The notes beneath the pieces were generated by a model. The model was not told the DNA's origin. It saw only the letters and a list, made by a program, of their open reading frames with translations, and did not search any database. A stretch of DNA of 30,485 nt, from positions 1 to 30,485 of the IMG/VR virus record IMGVR_UViG_3300025128_000212; one strand, given 5' to 3'. Origin of the DNA: a virus. Positions 22,326 to 29,155 of this stretch are shown in pieces. The position numbers and the translations under genes are program-made. The first letter of the stretch is position 1; each line of letters starts with the position of its first letter.

Positions 22326-23801
22326 TTATGAATCTGAATGATTGTTTTTACTAATACCAGCTAAAGTTTTCCACCTATTCTTTACAGGATCGGCAGAAAC
22401 TTGATCTCCCGCACTTCTGCGTGGGAGAGTTGCTGAAGAATTTCTTTGAACCGCTTCGCTAAGTGATTTTGGCGCTCTCCTGCCGGAGACGCTCTCCACT
22501 GTGCTCTGAAGTGTTTCGAAAACTACTTTTGCTTCTTCAACAGTCTTTGAGTTGGAAATAGTTTCAGCAATTTTATTTTTTTGCCGCTCATTCAGGGAGG
22601 TATTGTCCAGTACTCTGTTTGTATAAAGCAACTTGGCATTTGAAAGATTTACTTCTTCTAGTTTATCTTTCAATTTCAATGCTAGTCCTTTATACTTTTC
22701 GTTTTCTTCTAAAGATTTGTTATATGCTTCCTGTAGGCTCGTAAGATGCCTGACAAGAGCTTCGTTCTTTTGTTCCGCATCAGCCAACGCTTCGTGGGCT
22801 GCAGCGATTTCTTCACCCTCTTCTTTTAGGGCTGTGGGCATACCGGCCCAATCCTGGGCATTCTCGGTTGCAATATCGAGGTTTACTTCCTCTTCTAGAC
22901 CATATGCTCCGCGGAGGCCGGCAATGAAACCGCCCTGGTTGGCGCGGTCTTTGGCCAATGCCTGTTCCCAAGATGCGGAAGTAGGATCGGTGGGAAGCTG
23001 AAGGCCGGCGCGTGCGCGGGTGTCCTGTGTCGATACGACATCCAAGGGGGGCATCTCAATTTCGTCGACTCCTGCGGTAGGGTCGCCTATAATGTTCATT
23101 CCGGGGTCATCGGGATCGAAAGCAAAGTTGATTTCTTCGACTCCTGCGGTAGGGTCGCCTGTAATGTTCATTCCGGGTTCATTTGGATCATAAGCAAAGT
23201 TGATTTCTTCGACTCCGGCAACCTGCTCGAACAGATTCAAAAGAGCCTCCTCTTCCAATTCAACTTCTTCCTGCACTACCTGCGGAATTACTTCTTCTTC
23301 TCTATTCACCATATCTCCTGCCTCTTCGCCTTCCTGTCTACCCATTTCGGCAGCAAGATCGGAAAAGTTGATCTCAACCTCTTCGTCCTCTTCTGGACAA
23401 GCGCCAACCTCAAGGGTTTGCTCGGGTGTTATCTTGCCACACAGTTTCTCTCCTTCTACGGCTCCCATGGGAACCTCCGGAAACTGCTCCTCTCCTGCCG
23501 GAGGCGCTTCTTGGGGCATAGCCATGGTTGGGTCCAGGCCGGCCATAGGATCCATTCCAGGATCCATACCAAGAGCTGCTTCGGGACCAGCGGCGGCTGC
23601 TTCGGGAGGGAGACCCCCGCCAGCGAGGGCGTCCATAGCGGCCGCTTCTTCTTCTGGTGGTAATTCTTGTTCTAAGATGGTGTTTAAAGAATTTTTGACT
23701 TCTTCGGAATACTTCTCAATAATCATTGTTTCCGCGTTCTTAAGAGCAGCCTCCTTTAAGGCTTCTGCATCTACGATAGCGTCCTGTAACATTGTCGACA
23801 T
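22326..23801 (-). CDS. gp22: Prohead core scaffold protein, gp22-like
   Basis: A 491-aa acidic scaffold expected to form the prohead core and then be digested by the protease. The N-terminal 45 residues are helical. A Pro/Ala/Gly/Glu-rich low-complexity region (45-130), an acidic middle with about 2.5 copies of a 24-residue repeat (195 to about 256), and a long coiled coil (about 330-400) follow. The C-terminal segment LLYTNRVLDNTSLNERQKNKIAET and VEEAKVVFETL is a pattern I recognise from gp22-type scaffolds of marine T4-like phages. It is much longer than T4 gp22 (269 aa). ILE-QELPPE near residue 43 is one of several (L/I)-x-E sites. It lies immediately before the capsid gene, as in T4. Confidence 0.87.
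   Translation of the reverse strand: MSTMLQDAIVDAEALKEAALKNAETMIIEKYSEEVKNSLNTILEQELPPEEEAAAMDALAGGGLPPEAAAAGPEAALGMDPGMDPMAGLDPTMAMPQEAPPAGEEQFPEVPMGAVEGEKLCGKITPEQTLEVGACPEEDEEVEINFSDLAAEMGRQEGEEAGDMVNREEEVIPQVVQEEVELEEEALLNLFEQVAGVEEINFAYDPNEPGMNITGDPTAGVEEINFAFDPDDPGMNIIGDPTAGVDEIEMPPLDVVSTQDTRARAGLQLPTDPTSASWEQALAKDRANQGGFIAGLRGAYGLEEEVNLDIATENAQDWAGMPTALKEEGEEIAAAHEALADAEQKNEALVRHLTSLQEAYNKSLEENEKYKGLALKLKDKLEEVNLSNAKLLYTNRVLDNTSLNERQKNKIAETISNSKTVEEAKVVFETLQSTVESVSGRRAPKSLSEAVQRNSSATLPRRSAGDQVSADPVKNRWKTLAGISKNNHSDS
23049..23219 (-). repeat. 72-base tandem repeat inside the scaffold gene
   Basis: Two full 72-base units (23219-23148 and 23147-23076) and a partial third (from 23075) encode 24-residue repeats: AGVEEINFAYDPNEPGMNIT-GDPT, AGVEEINFAFDPDDPGMNII-GDPT, then AGVDEIEMPPLDVV. 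Long stretches are identical between units at DNA level, so the duplication is recent or is kept uniform by recombination. Confidence 0.9.
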
Positions 23802-23835
23802 TTCATAACTCCCAAAATATACTTTTGATCAAATA

Positions 23836-23843
23836 TAAATAGT
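23836..23843 (-). promoter_or_regulatory. Recurring ACTATTTA element
   Basis: ACTATTTA on the minus strand, 35 bases upstream of the scaffold ATG at 23801, followed 9 bases later by AAAAGTATA. The element before the gene at 24737 has the same distance and almost the same downstream sequence. Confidence 0.38.
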
Positions 23844-23879
23844 CCTGCGAACCTTTAAATGCCATATATTGTTGTTATT

Positions 23880-24242
23880 TTAGACGATAGTCCAACTGAT
23901 TCTAAATGTGCTAGCTGCTGCTGCCGCGGTGCTGCCGCTTTCATTTTTAACCAGCACCTTAAAAGCTGTGCCGGCGGCGACGGCGATGATGGCACACGTT
24001 AGCGGCACGTTCGCGCTTTGTCCACCGCAGGTGACAGAAATTACATCATCTGCCGCAACTTCAGTACAAGCTACCGTAACTGTATGAGCACCCTGGGCAG
24101 CAATGGAATGACCGCCATCCATAGTAACTATAAAAGTTCCTGCGCTTTGGTTCTGAGTGATGGACGATGCGCCGGAGCTAGTCGAAGTAACTGCACCCGC
24201 TGCGCCCTTATCACTTACTCTTCCTGATTTAAATCCACCCAT
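23880..24242 (-). CDS. Small beta-rich protein of the head operon, candidate capsid decoration
   Basis: A 120-aa protein rich in Ala, Ser, Thr, Gly and Val with few charged residues, starting MGGFKSGRVSDKG and continuing with alternating strand-like segments (GTFIVTMDGG, HTVTVACTEV, DVISVTCGG, TAFKVLVKNES, TFRISWTIV). The composition suits a compact beta-sandwich on the virion surface. No named family is recognised and there is no signal peptide. It sits between bS21/158-aa protein and the scaffold, where the only plausible roles are head-related. The ATG at 24242 has GAGGAGAG upstream. Confidence 0.7.
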   Translation of the reverse strand: MGGFKSGRVSDKGAAGAVTSTSSGASSITQNQSAGTFIVTMDGGHSIAAQGAHTVTVACTEVAADDVISVTCGGQSANVPLTCAIIAVAAGTAFKVLVKNESGSTAAAAASTFRISWTIV

Positions 24243-24260
24243 TTATTCTCTCCTCGCTGA

Positions 24261-24737
24261 TTATTCTACACCATCTGATTGAAGGCCATAGCTTACACCG
24301 ACATTGCCACTAAGCAACAAGCCGTCGTCGATTCCTGTTAACTCTGCTGTCAATTCAAAGGCACCCGCGACACTGGGATCTGCCAAAGAAACGTAGATGT
24401 CGCGACATTTTACGTTTAGGGTCACACTGTCTTCACTGCTATTCAAAGTAATGTAGTTTCTGTGTGGCTCGATACAAGGTTGAAGATTTGACCCAACATA
24501 AGGTTGGCCAAAACTAATTCGCAAATCGCCCGAACCTGAAGATATGACTGTTATAGCTTTTGTTACAGCGGGAAAATGAACGCCCAACCATTTCTGACCT
24601 GTGGTGATATCTGATCCCGTAAGAAAAGGTCTTCCTGCAACCTGGTATGATCCTACATGGCCGATGCCCGCCTTAAAGCGGCGGTGCTGGGCGTCTGCAC
24701 TCACATTGAATGCAGATCTTTCTTCGTTGTTTGGCAT
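24261..24737 (-). CDS. Conserved head-operon protein, candidate capsid decoration or head fibre
   Basis: A 158-aa beta-rich protein without signal or membrane segment. The N-terminal part (FNVSADAQHRRFKAGIGHVG, then SYQVAGRPFLTGSD) and the middle (AVTKAITVISSGSGDLRISFG, NYITLNSSEDSVTLNVKCRDIYVSL, split here) resemble a protein I recall beside the capsid genes of marine T4-like phages with no established function. A short tail (GIDDGLLLSGNVGVSYGLQS) ends it. It is followed 18 bases later by the 120-aa gene, so the two are co-expressed. A decoration role is inferred from size, composition and place between protease and scaffold genes. Confidence 0.72.
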   Translation of the reverse strand: MPNNEERSAFNVSADAQHRRFKAGIGHVGSYQVAGRPFLTGSDITTGQKWLGVHFPAVTKAITVISSGSGDLRISFGQPYVGSNLQPCIEPHRNYITLNSSEDSVTLNVKCRDIYVSLADPSVAGAFELTAELTGIDDGLLLSGNVGVSYGLQSDGVE

Positions 24738-24771
24738 TTTGCTCTCCTAAATCGTATACTTTTGTACTAAA

Positions 24772-24779
24772 TAAATAGT
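24772..24779 (-). promoter_or_regulatory. Recurring ACTATTTA element
   Basis: ACTATTTA on the minus strand, 35 bases upstream of the ATG at 24737 and followed 8 bases later by AAAAGTATA. It lies just after a possible terminator at the end of the bS21 gene, so it is well placed to start a new late transcript. Confidence 0.38.
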
Positions 24780-24790
24780 TATATTTTCTC

Positions 24791-24823
24791 AAAAAAGGCG
24801 TTTTAAATTAAGTTTGCCTCTTT
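24791..24823 (-). terminator. Possible intrinsic terminator overlapping the end of the bS21 gene
   Basis: AAAGAGGC can pair with GCCTTTTT (8 bp with one G-U pair) around a 16-base loop that contains the bS21 stop codon. The T run (TTTTTT) forms the end of the stem and the tract. The stem is weak and the loop large, so termination would be partial at best. Confidence 0.35.
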
Positions 24824-25023
24824 TCCTGGGCTTTTTTGGCCACTCTCTTGCGTCTGATTCTTTCTTTTCTTTTTCTATCGGAAGCTTTCTCGTGATATTG
24901 GCGACTTTTATACTCTTCGATTATACCCTCTTTTTTAACCTTTTTCATGAATCGTCTAATTACACGTTCGGTTGGCTCTCTGGGGTCTCTTGGTCTTGTT
25001 TCCACGTTTATCGGTTTACCCAT
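24808..25023 (-). CDS. rpsU: Phage-encoded ribosomal protein bS21
   Basis: A 71-aa very basic protein with the bS21 layout: a short N-terminal strand (INVETRPRDPREP), then E-R-VIRRFMKKVKKEGIIEEYKS, the RRF/K-x-x-x-x-x-G-(I/V)-x-x-E-x-x-x-R helix pattern, then RQYHEKASDRKRKER, matching the (R/H)-x-(Y/F)-x-KP-S-x-(R/K)-x segment, and a Lys/Arg-rich helix to the end. E. coli bS21 is also 71 aa. In ribosomes bS21 sits near the anti-Shine-Dalgarno end of 16S rRNA, and phage copies have been reported to enter host ribosomes, so it may bias translation to phage mRNAs late in infection. It lies among head genes with GAAGAGGAAG before its ATG, so it would be made late. A DNA-binding basic peptide is the alternative, but the motif order favours bS21. 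Confidence 0.88.
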   Translation of the reverse strand: MGKPINVETRPRDPREPTERVIRRFMKKVKKEGIIEEYKSRQYHEKASDRKRKERIRRKRVAKKAQEKRQT

Positions 25024-25061
25024 TACTTCCTCTTCAAGTTACTGCTCTGCCTACTCTGCTT

Positions 25062-25505
25062 CTACTCAAGGAGCGATCCCCATTTCTTGGAAATTTCACT
25101 AAAGTTGCCAAGATCCACCCCTGCATCACCGGGGGAGACATGTGATAGTGGGGAGTCGGGTGCGGCGGGAGACCCCTCCTGGCCGGCTTTCGAGATCGGA
25201 TCAGTTCCCTCAAAAAGATTAACCCCGTTATAAGAGTCTTGCCCAATCGCCTCAAGCATCTTTCTTTTGGTTTCATGCAATTTTTGCTTTCGGCGGTCGG
25301 CCTCCAGATTTGCTTCCTTCTGCGCAACTGCTCTGGTCTCTTGTTCTCTATCTGCCTGTTCTGTTACCAAAGCTTTATTGCCAGAGTTGATTCCTCGTAC
25401 AACTTCTGTAATTATACCAGACAATAATCCACCTTCGACAAGAGTTTCATATATACACTCTTTAACCAGCGGTTTAATAATTTGCTTTAATTCAGACTTT
25501 TTCAT
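25062..25505 (-). CDS. Probable prohead core protein with an N-terminal cleavage signal
   Basis: A 147-aa protein that starts at TAATG overlap with the 698-aa gene. Residues 1-30 form an amphipathic helix (KKSELKQIIKPLVKECIYET) ending in LVE|GG at 22-26, a gp21-type (L/I)-x-E site. A coiled-coil-prone Glu/Lys/Gln/Arg-rich region (50-90) and a polar tail with an FSEISKKWGSLLE ending follow. The place between protease and scaffold genes and the cleavage-like site suggest an internal head or core protein, comparable in role (not visibly in sequence) to T4 gp67 or gp68. The family is not recognised. Confidence 0.6.
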   Translation of the reverse strand: MKKSELKQIIKPLVKECIYETLVEGGLLSGIITEVVRGINSGNKALVTEQADREQETRAVAQKEANLEADRRKQKLHETKRKMLEAIGQDSYNGVNLFEGTDPISKAGQEGSPAAPDSPLSHVSPGDAGVDLGNFSEISKKWGSLLE

Positions 25506-25837
25506 TATACCAATCCTAATCTAGCCTTTACGAGGCCAAGAGCCTCTCTATAAACGTCGTCTCCAAGGTTTTCTTCTTCGATGGCTTCAGAATGCGTTGC
25601 CAACAATTCGGCAAACAAGTTTTGAAACTCCGACATGATTGTATCCAAAGTAGTGTTTTCGTCATATACCTGTGGGGGTACTTTTCTTTCAATTGAGTCC
25701 ACGTCAACAAAGGACTGGATAACTCGGCCGGCTTCATGAAAAACCGGTTCGTGTAAGTGTTCATCTTCAATTGCAAAATTGTATTTGGCCACTAGCGAGT
25801 TGAAGACTTGTTCAAACTCAAATGAAAATACATCAAA
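25505..25837 (-). repeat. Internal protein duplication in the 698-aa gene
   Basis: Residues from 595, EFEQVFNSLVAKYNFAIEDE and PVFHEAGRVIQSF, align with residues from 658, EFQNLFAELLATHSEAIEEE and DVYREALGLVKARL, with conserved EF..x(L/F)..L.A....AIE(D/E)E and V(F/Y).EA. The similarity is at protein level, with DNA diverged, so the duplication is old. Confidence 0.7.
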
Positions 25838-27601
25838 CGGATCGCTATTGTAAGTTATGTGTCTATCTTGTTTAAATAGGTTAATTGGCATTCTCGCACC
25901 TTCGCGTGATTGAGATCCTTGGTAAAATTCTTTCATGATTGCTTTCTTAATCTGCTCAACAATCATTTCACTTGAAGCGGGATCGACGGACTCGAAGCGA
26001 AGGAACGATGGAACGTAATCACGATAGGTTTCGCTGCGACCACTTCGATTGGCTGCAGTTGCAGCCTGGCGCGCCGTTTCCTTTCTTGCTTCTTCTGCAG
26101 CACGAACCTGTTCGGCTGCCTGGGCCTCTGCTGCGTGCTGTTCTGGGCTGATCTTATATTGCATCGTTTGGCCCGGGGCGGTCTGATCGTACTTGTAACG
26201 AATTCCCTGCTCGTAGTCTTGTTTTGCCTTTACCCGGTCTTGCATCAGCTTCAAGCTGGATTGCGAAATGGCTCCCGCCGGGATGGCGCGGGACTTTGTG
26301 GCAATACCTAGGCCTTGGGCTAGGCCGGGCCAGCCGTGGGCTGCATCTTCACCCGCGAGGGCCTGCCAATAAAGCTCGGGCGCTTCGCTCCAGTCTGGGA
26401 ACCAGTCCTCTGTGTATTTGCGTTCCTCTTCTGGTGTATCATTGAACTGCTCCCAGCCCTTTTTCACCGTGTGAGCCAGAACCGAAGTTGGTGGACTGTC
26501 GGGCGCAAAATCTGCAGCTTCAAAATAATCGGGTTGCTCGTTGTCGGCCAACCTTTTGTTGATTGCAATTAATTGCCGGTCGTGGCCCGGGGCGAATTGA
26601 TCTTTAAGGCGTTCTGGTGGCGGGTGGCCCGGGGTGTCAACGAAAGCGGTAATTTCTTCAGAAGACCATCCGGGATGGGTTTTGGCCATCGTCTTTTTTA
26701 AGAACTCGCTTGTGGCCTTGGAGGTAACAATTTCCCTGGCCTTTGGGTTATCATAACCCGACTCGTCGACATATTGGCCATGCTGGGCGATGGCGCCCTG
26801 GAAGATGTAATCCTCTTCTTGATAAGCCTTTTCTAGCTTTTTGAATTCCTCGTCCCAAATATCCTGTGCCTCCTGCTCGGAAAGGCCATGCTCCTTTGCA
26901 AATTTTATAGCACCCTCCTCGTCTCCGGAGAACTCGGCGAAGGAAGGCACCAAGTTACTGGAATATGGGCGGGCCTCGGCGCCGGTTGGGAGGATTGGTG
27001 CATACTCTGGATCTTTTCTTTGATCCCATATGGCTCTTAAGCGGGGCTCAAATTCATAAGGGCGGTCGACTATCATATTTTGAATATTATTACCAAAGTC
27101 GCGTTTATACTCGTCATCGACACCTTTCGGAAAGTGTTGTCTCACCACTTTCATGAAATCGGGGTCGTTTAACCTTCTTTCCAGCGTCTTAGCATGAATC
27201 ATAAGTTCACGTTGGGCTGCCCTTTGTTGTTCTTTGTCGTTGGAATCCCAAGATTTCCACTGCTCGCGGCCCTCGTTGTTGGGTGGGGCTGGAATTTGAT
27301 AGAGTGTGCGTGTTACCATCCTCTTTTGGGATCCGGTTTGGGGAGCATCAGGATCAGGGAAAGTGATTGTCACCCCCCTTTCGAGCCTATCAGTTATTCC
27401 GAAAGGGTGATCTCCTGGGTCGGCTAGGCCGACGGGAGTTCGAACAGTATTGCGCGGGGGTGATTGCGGCGTTGTGGGCCCAATTGGAGGTGTCGCCCGG
27501 GTTGGACTGCGGGGAATACGTTGTCGCGACGTGGGGCCCATGGGTGGCGCCTGCTCTACCAACAATACGTAGTCTTTCCATTTTTTGTGGAAATCTGCCA
27601 T
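25505..27601 (-). CDS. Large head-operon protein with duplicated C-terminal domain
   Basis: A 698-aa hydrophilic, acidic protein of unrecognised family. MADFHKKWKDYVLLVE|Q carries a possible gp21-type site (L14-V15-E16). Residues 17-60 are Pro/Thr/Arg-rich and disordered. The middle (about 100-460) has many Trp, Tyr and Asp residues with no known catalytic motif. Residues about 460-560 form a Gln/Ala/Glu/Arg-rich helix. The last 110 residues contain two related helical units (589-651 and 652-698). The start overlaps nothing but lies 1 base after the protease stop, and the end is a TAATG coupling to the 147-aa gene. Its position implies a protein packaged inside the head or built into the prohead core; ejection with the DNA is possible. 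This role is inference only. Confidence 0.6.
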   Translation of the reverse strand: MADFHKKWKDYVLLVEQAPPMGPTSRQRIPRSPTRATPPIGPTTPQSPPRNTVRTPVGLADPGDHPFGITDRLERGVTITFPDPDAPQTGSQKRMVTRTLYQIPAPPNNEGREQWKSWDSNDKEQQRAAQRELMIHAKTLERRLNDPDFMKVVRQHFPKGVDDEYKRDFGNNIQNMIVDRPYEFEPRLRAIWDQRKDPEYAPILPTGAEARPYSSNLVPSFAEFSGDEEGAIKFAKEHGLSEQEAQDIWDEEFKKLEKAYQEEDYIFQGAIAQHGQYVDESGYDNPKAREIVTSKATSEFLKKTMAKTHPGWSSEEITAFVDTPGHPPPERLKDQFAPGHDRQLIAINKRLADNEQPDYFEAADFAPDSPPTSVLAHTVKKGWEQFNDTPEEERKYTEDWFPDWSEAPELYWQALAGEDAAHGWPGLAQGLGIATKSRAIPAGAISQSSLKLMQDRVKAKQDYEQGIRYKYDQTAPGQTMQYKISPEQHAAEAQAAEQVRAAEEARKETARQAATAANRSGRSETYRDYVPSFLRFESVDPASSEMIVEQIKKAIMKEFYQGSQSREGARMPINLFKQDRHITYNSDPFDVFSFEFEQVFNSLVAKYNFAIEDEHLHEPVFHEAGRVIQSFVDVDSIERKVPPQVYDENTTLDTIMSEFQNLFAELLATHSEAIEEENLGDDVYREALGLVKARLGLV

Positions 27602-27602
27602 T

Positions 27603-28208
27603 TTAACCTACTGTCCCTAATACATCGTTTAGGGCCCTATTGATTCTATCTGCTTTGGTATATACACCCTCGTCTTTACCCTCAGAAAGCATAAATGCCC
27701 CAGTTGTAGAAGGCTCAGAAACAAAGTCAAAACAAATTAGCTGAAAGTCTTCCTCTACCATTGTCTTGCCAGCGCTCTCGTGCGTTGAACCTAGGCCTCT
27801 GGAGGAGATTCCAAGTTTTACTCCACTTTCAACTAAGGAACGTAGGATCTTTCCTGATGGGGTGTCAAGTACTCTGACTGTGCCCATCACATCGTCGCCC
27901 TGCCACCACACTCTTTCTACAATGTGCGAGGCGTTTTTTAAGTTGATAACGGAATCATCTGGATGATCAAGTTCTCCCAAAGCGCGACCATCTCTGATCA
28001 TCTTTTCATAATTTTTGACTTCTCTTTTTAGGATTTTTTCAGGGTATACGCGGCCGTTGCCATTCTTGGCATCAGCCCTCTGCATCACTCCGCTTAAATA
28101 TAAGGAGCCTTCGGCCACCTTCTTCTTCTGTTCTTCAGTTAACAGGTCCTGGCAGACTCCGCCTTCACAAAGTTCGTAGTATTCGGTTAAAAGTAGTTTA
28201 TTAGCCAT
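27603..28208 (-). CDS. gp21: Prohead core protease, gp21-like
   Basis: A 201-aa serine protease of the herpesvirus-assemblin/prohead type (MEROPS S78/U9-like). LGELDHPDDSVI places the catalytic His at 82, KLGISSRGLGS the nucleophile Ser at 136 (or 135), and EEDFQLICFDFVSEPS gives Asp154 as a third member candidate, followed by the FDFVSEPS strand of the family. Segments SGVMQRADAKNGNGRVYP at the start of the fold are typical of these proteases. It should cleave the scaffold, core and capsid proteins after (L/I)-x-E during head maturation. N-terminal LTE and LCE|GG motifs (7-15) may be self-processing sites. The ATG at 28208 follows AAGGAAAAG. It is close in length to T4 gp21 (212 aa). Confidence 0.92.
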   Translation of the reverse strand: MANKLLLTEYYELCEGGVCQDLLTEEQKKKVAEGSLYLSGVMQRADAKNGNGRVYPEKILKREVKNYEKMIRDGRALGELDHPDDSVINLKNASHIVERVWWQGDDVMGTVRVLDTPSGKILRSLVESGVKLGISSRGLGSTHESAGKTMVEEDFQLICFDFVSEPSTTGAFMLSEGKDEGVYTKADRINRALNDVLGTVG

Positions 28209-28285
28209 TTCTTTTCCTTTTGACGGGCGTGACCCGTGTGAGTTACGAGCCTTTACAGCAGTGCCTGGGTGGTTGAAGCTTCCAT

Positions 28286-28618
28286 TTATTGGTCCAAGTA
28301 TTTTCGTGAAACATTATTTTCTCCCGCGTGTTCTATTTTTATGCCATGGTCTCCGAAGACCATGCTTAAGGCATAAGAAGTAGCAGAACCTAGCCATCCC
28401 AAAAGCATAAAATTGACTATACTGTACTTAAAAGTAAATAGTTCTGTTTGGTTGTTTAGACAAAACAAAAATGCACCTGTCCAAAAACCCAAACACATTG
28501 GGCAACGGAACAATTCACCAAGTTTTCCATCTTTAGGTCGGAGCGGGTCAAATATTGACCCATAGACGAGAATCTGTGTTAAACCATAAGAACAAAGAAC
28601 AAAATATATTAGATCCAT
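28286..28618 (-). CDS. Small membrane protein with CPMC motif (DUF1360-like)
   Basis: A 110-aa protein with an N-terminal membrane helix (residues 3-22, LIYFVLCSYGLTQILVYGSI), a polar loop FDPLRPKDGKLGELF, a RCPMCLGFWTGAFLFCLN segment that combines a Cys-x-x-Cys pair and a second helix, and a third helix near 66-88. The LR...LG.LF.CPMCLGFW.G pattern is that of the DUF1360 family, widespread in phages and bacteria without known function. It lies between two head-block genes and ends 77 bases before the protease gene. A role at the host membrane in prohead assembly or as an accessory membrane protein cannot be told apart from sequence. Confidence 0.72.
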   Translation of the reverse strand: MDLIYFVLCSYGLTQILVYGSIFDPLRPKDGKLGELFRCPMCLGFWTGAFLFCLNNQTELFTFKYSIVNFMLLGWLGSATSYALSMVFGDHGIKIEHAGENNVSRKYLDQ

Positions 28619-28621
28619 CTG

Positions 28622-29155
28622 TTACCAGTACCTATAAATCAGCCCATATCTCGCGAAAGGGGGCATTGCACCCTTTTCGCCCTGAGACGGGACTTCTCCC
28701 AATTCTGTTGAGTCTTCTTCTCCTGGTTCCAAGAAATATTTTTCAAGTTCTTTTTCGTAAGCCTTGTCGTGCATAAAATATGGTCTCTCATCTTCAATAA
28801 ATTTGCCAATGAGAAAAAGGGCCATTTCCAAGACATCAACCTTGTCTGATTGTCTTATCTGAGCCTCTAACGATCCGTATACACTGCCGCCTTGTATTGT
28901 TTGTTGTGATATCACCCCCTTTTTGGACAAATATTTAAATAACCTGTCCTGCGTGGCATATACATCGTCGTTCATATCTTCTTTTGGAAACGCAACAATT
29001 TTAAAAACCGAGGGCATCAACACAACATCAATGTCTTCGTGGTCAAAGACCATTATGTTGCCATCCAACGATTTTCTGGCATTTAGCTTAATGGATGCAT
29101 CAAATTCTTGCCCACTATCAGCCTCTCCGCCTATGTTCACGTTTAAATCAGCCAT
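28622..29155 (-). CDS. Conserved T4-like phage protein of unknown function
   Basis: A 177-aa acidic soluble protein. The core SLDGNIMVFDHEDIDVVLMP, KIVAFPKEDMND and YATQDRLFKYLSKKGVISQQ (about residues 29-86) looks like a conserved block that I associate with the head region of marine T4-like phages, without known function. The C-terminal part contains EKELEKYFLEPGEE and ends in an aromatic tail (RYGLIYRYW). The start overlaps the stop of the 279-aa gene by 8 bases and its stop lies 3 bases before the membrane protein gene, so all are translated as a unit. Confidence 0.65.
   Translation of the reverse strand: MADLNVNIGGEADSGQEFDASIKLNARKSLDGNIMVFDHEDIDVVLMPSVFKIVAFPKEDMNDDVYATQDRLFKYLSKKGVISQQTIQGGSVYGSLEAQIRQSDKVDVLEMALFLIGKFIEDERPYFMHDKAYEKELEKYFLEPGEEDSTELGEVPSQGEKGAMPPFARYGLIYRYW

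Noticed and set aside
23200-23808. A 202-codon open frame on the plus strand over the scaffold gene
   Set aside because: Ser/Ala/Pro-rich translation that mirrors the Glu/Gly-rich scaffold codons. No ribosome binding site and no recognisable domain; a shadow.
23834-23841. Exact T4 late promoter consensus TATAAATA on the plus strand
   Set aside because: It points away from all real genes. The sequence overlaps the minus-strand ACTATTTA element, so the match is probably incidental, though antisense activity cannot be excluded.
28223-28237. Hairpin ACGGG-CGTGA-CCCGT in the gap before the protease gene
   Set aside because: Only 5 bp and followed by a purine-rich sequence rather than a U tract on the minus strand; not a terminator.
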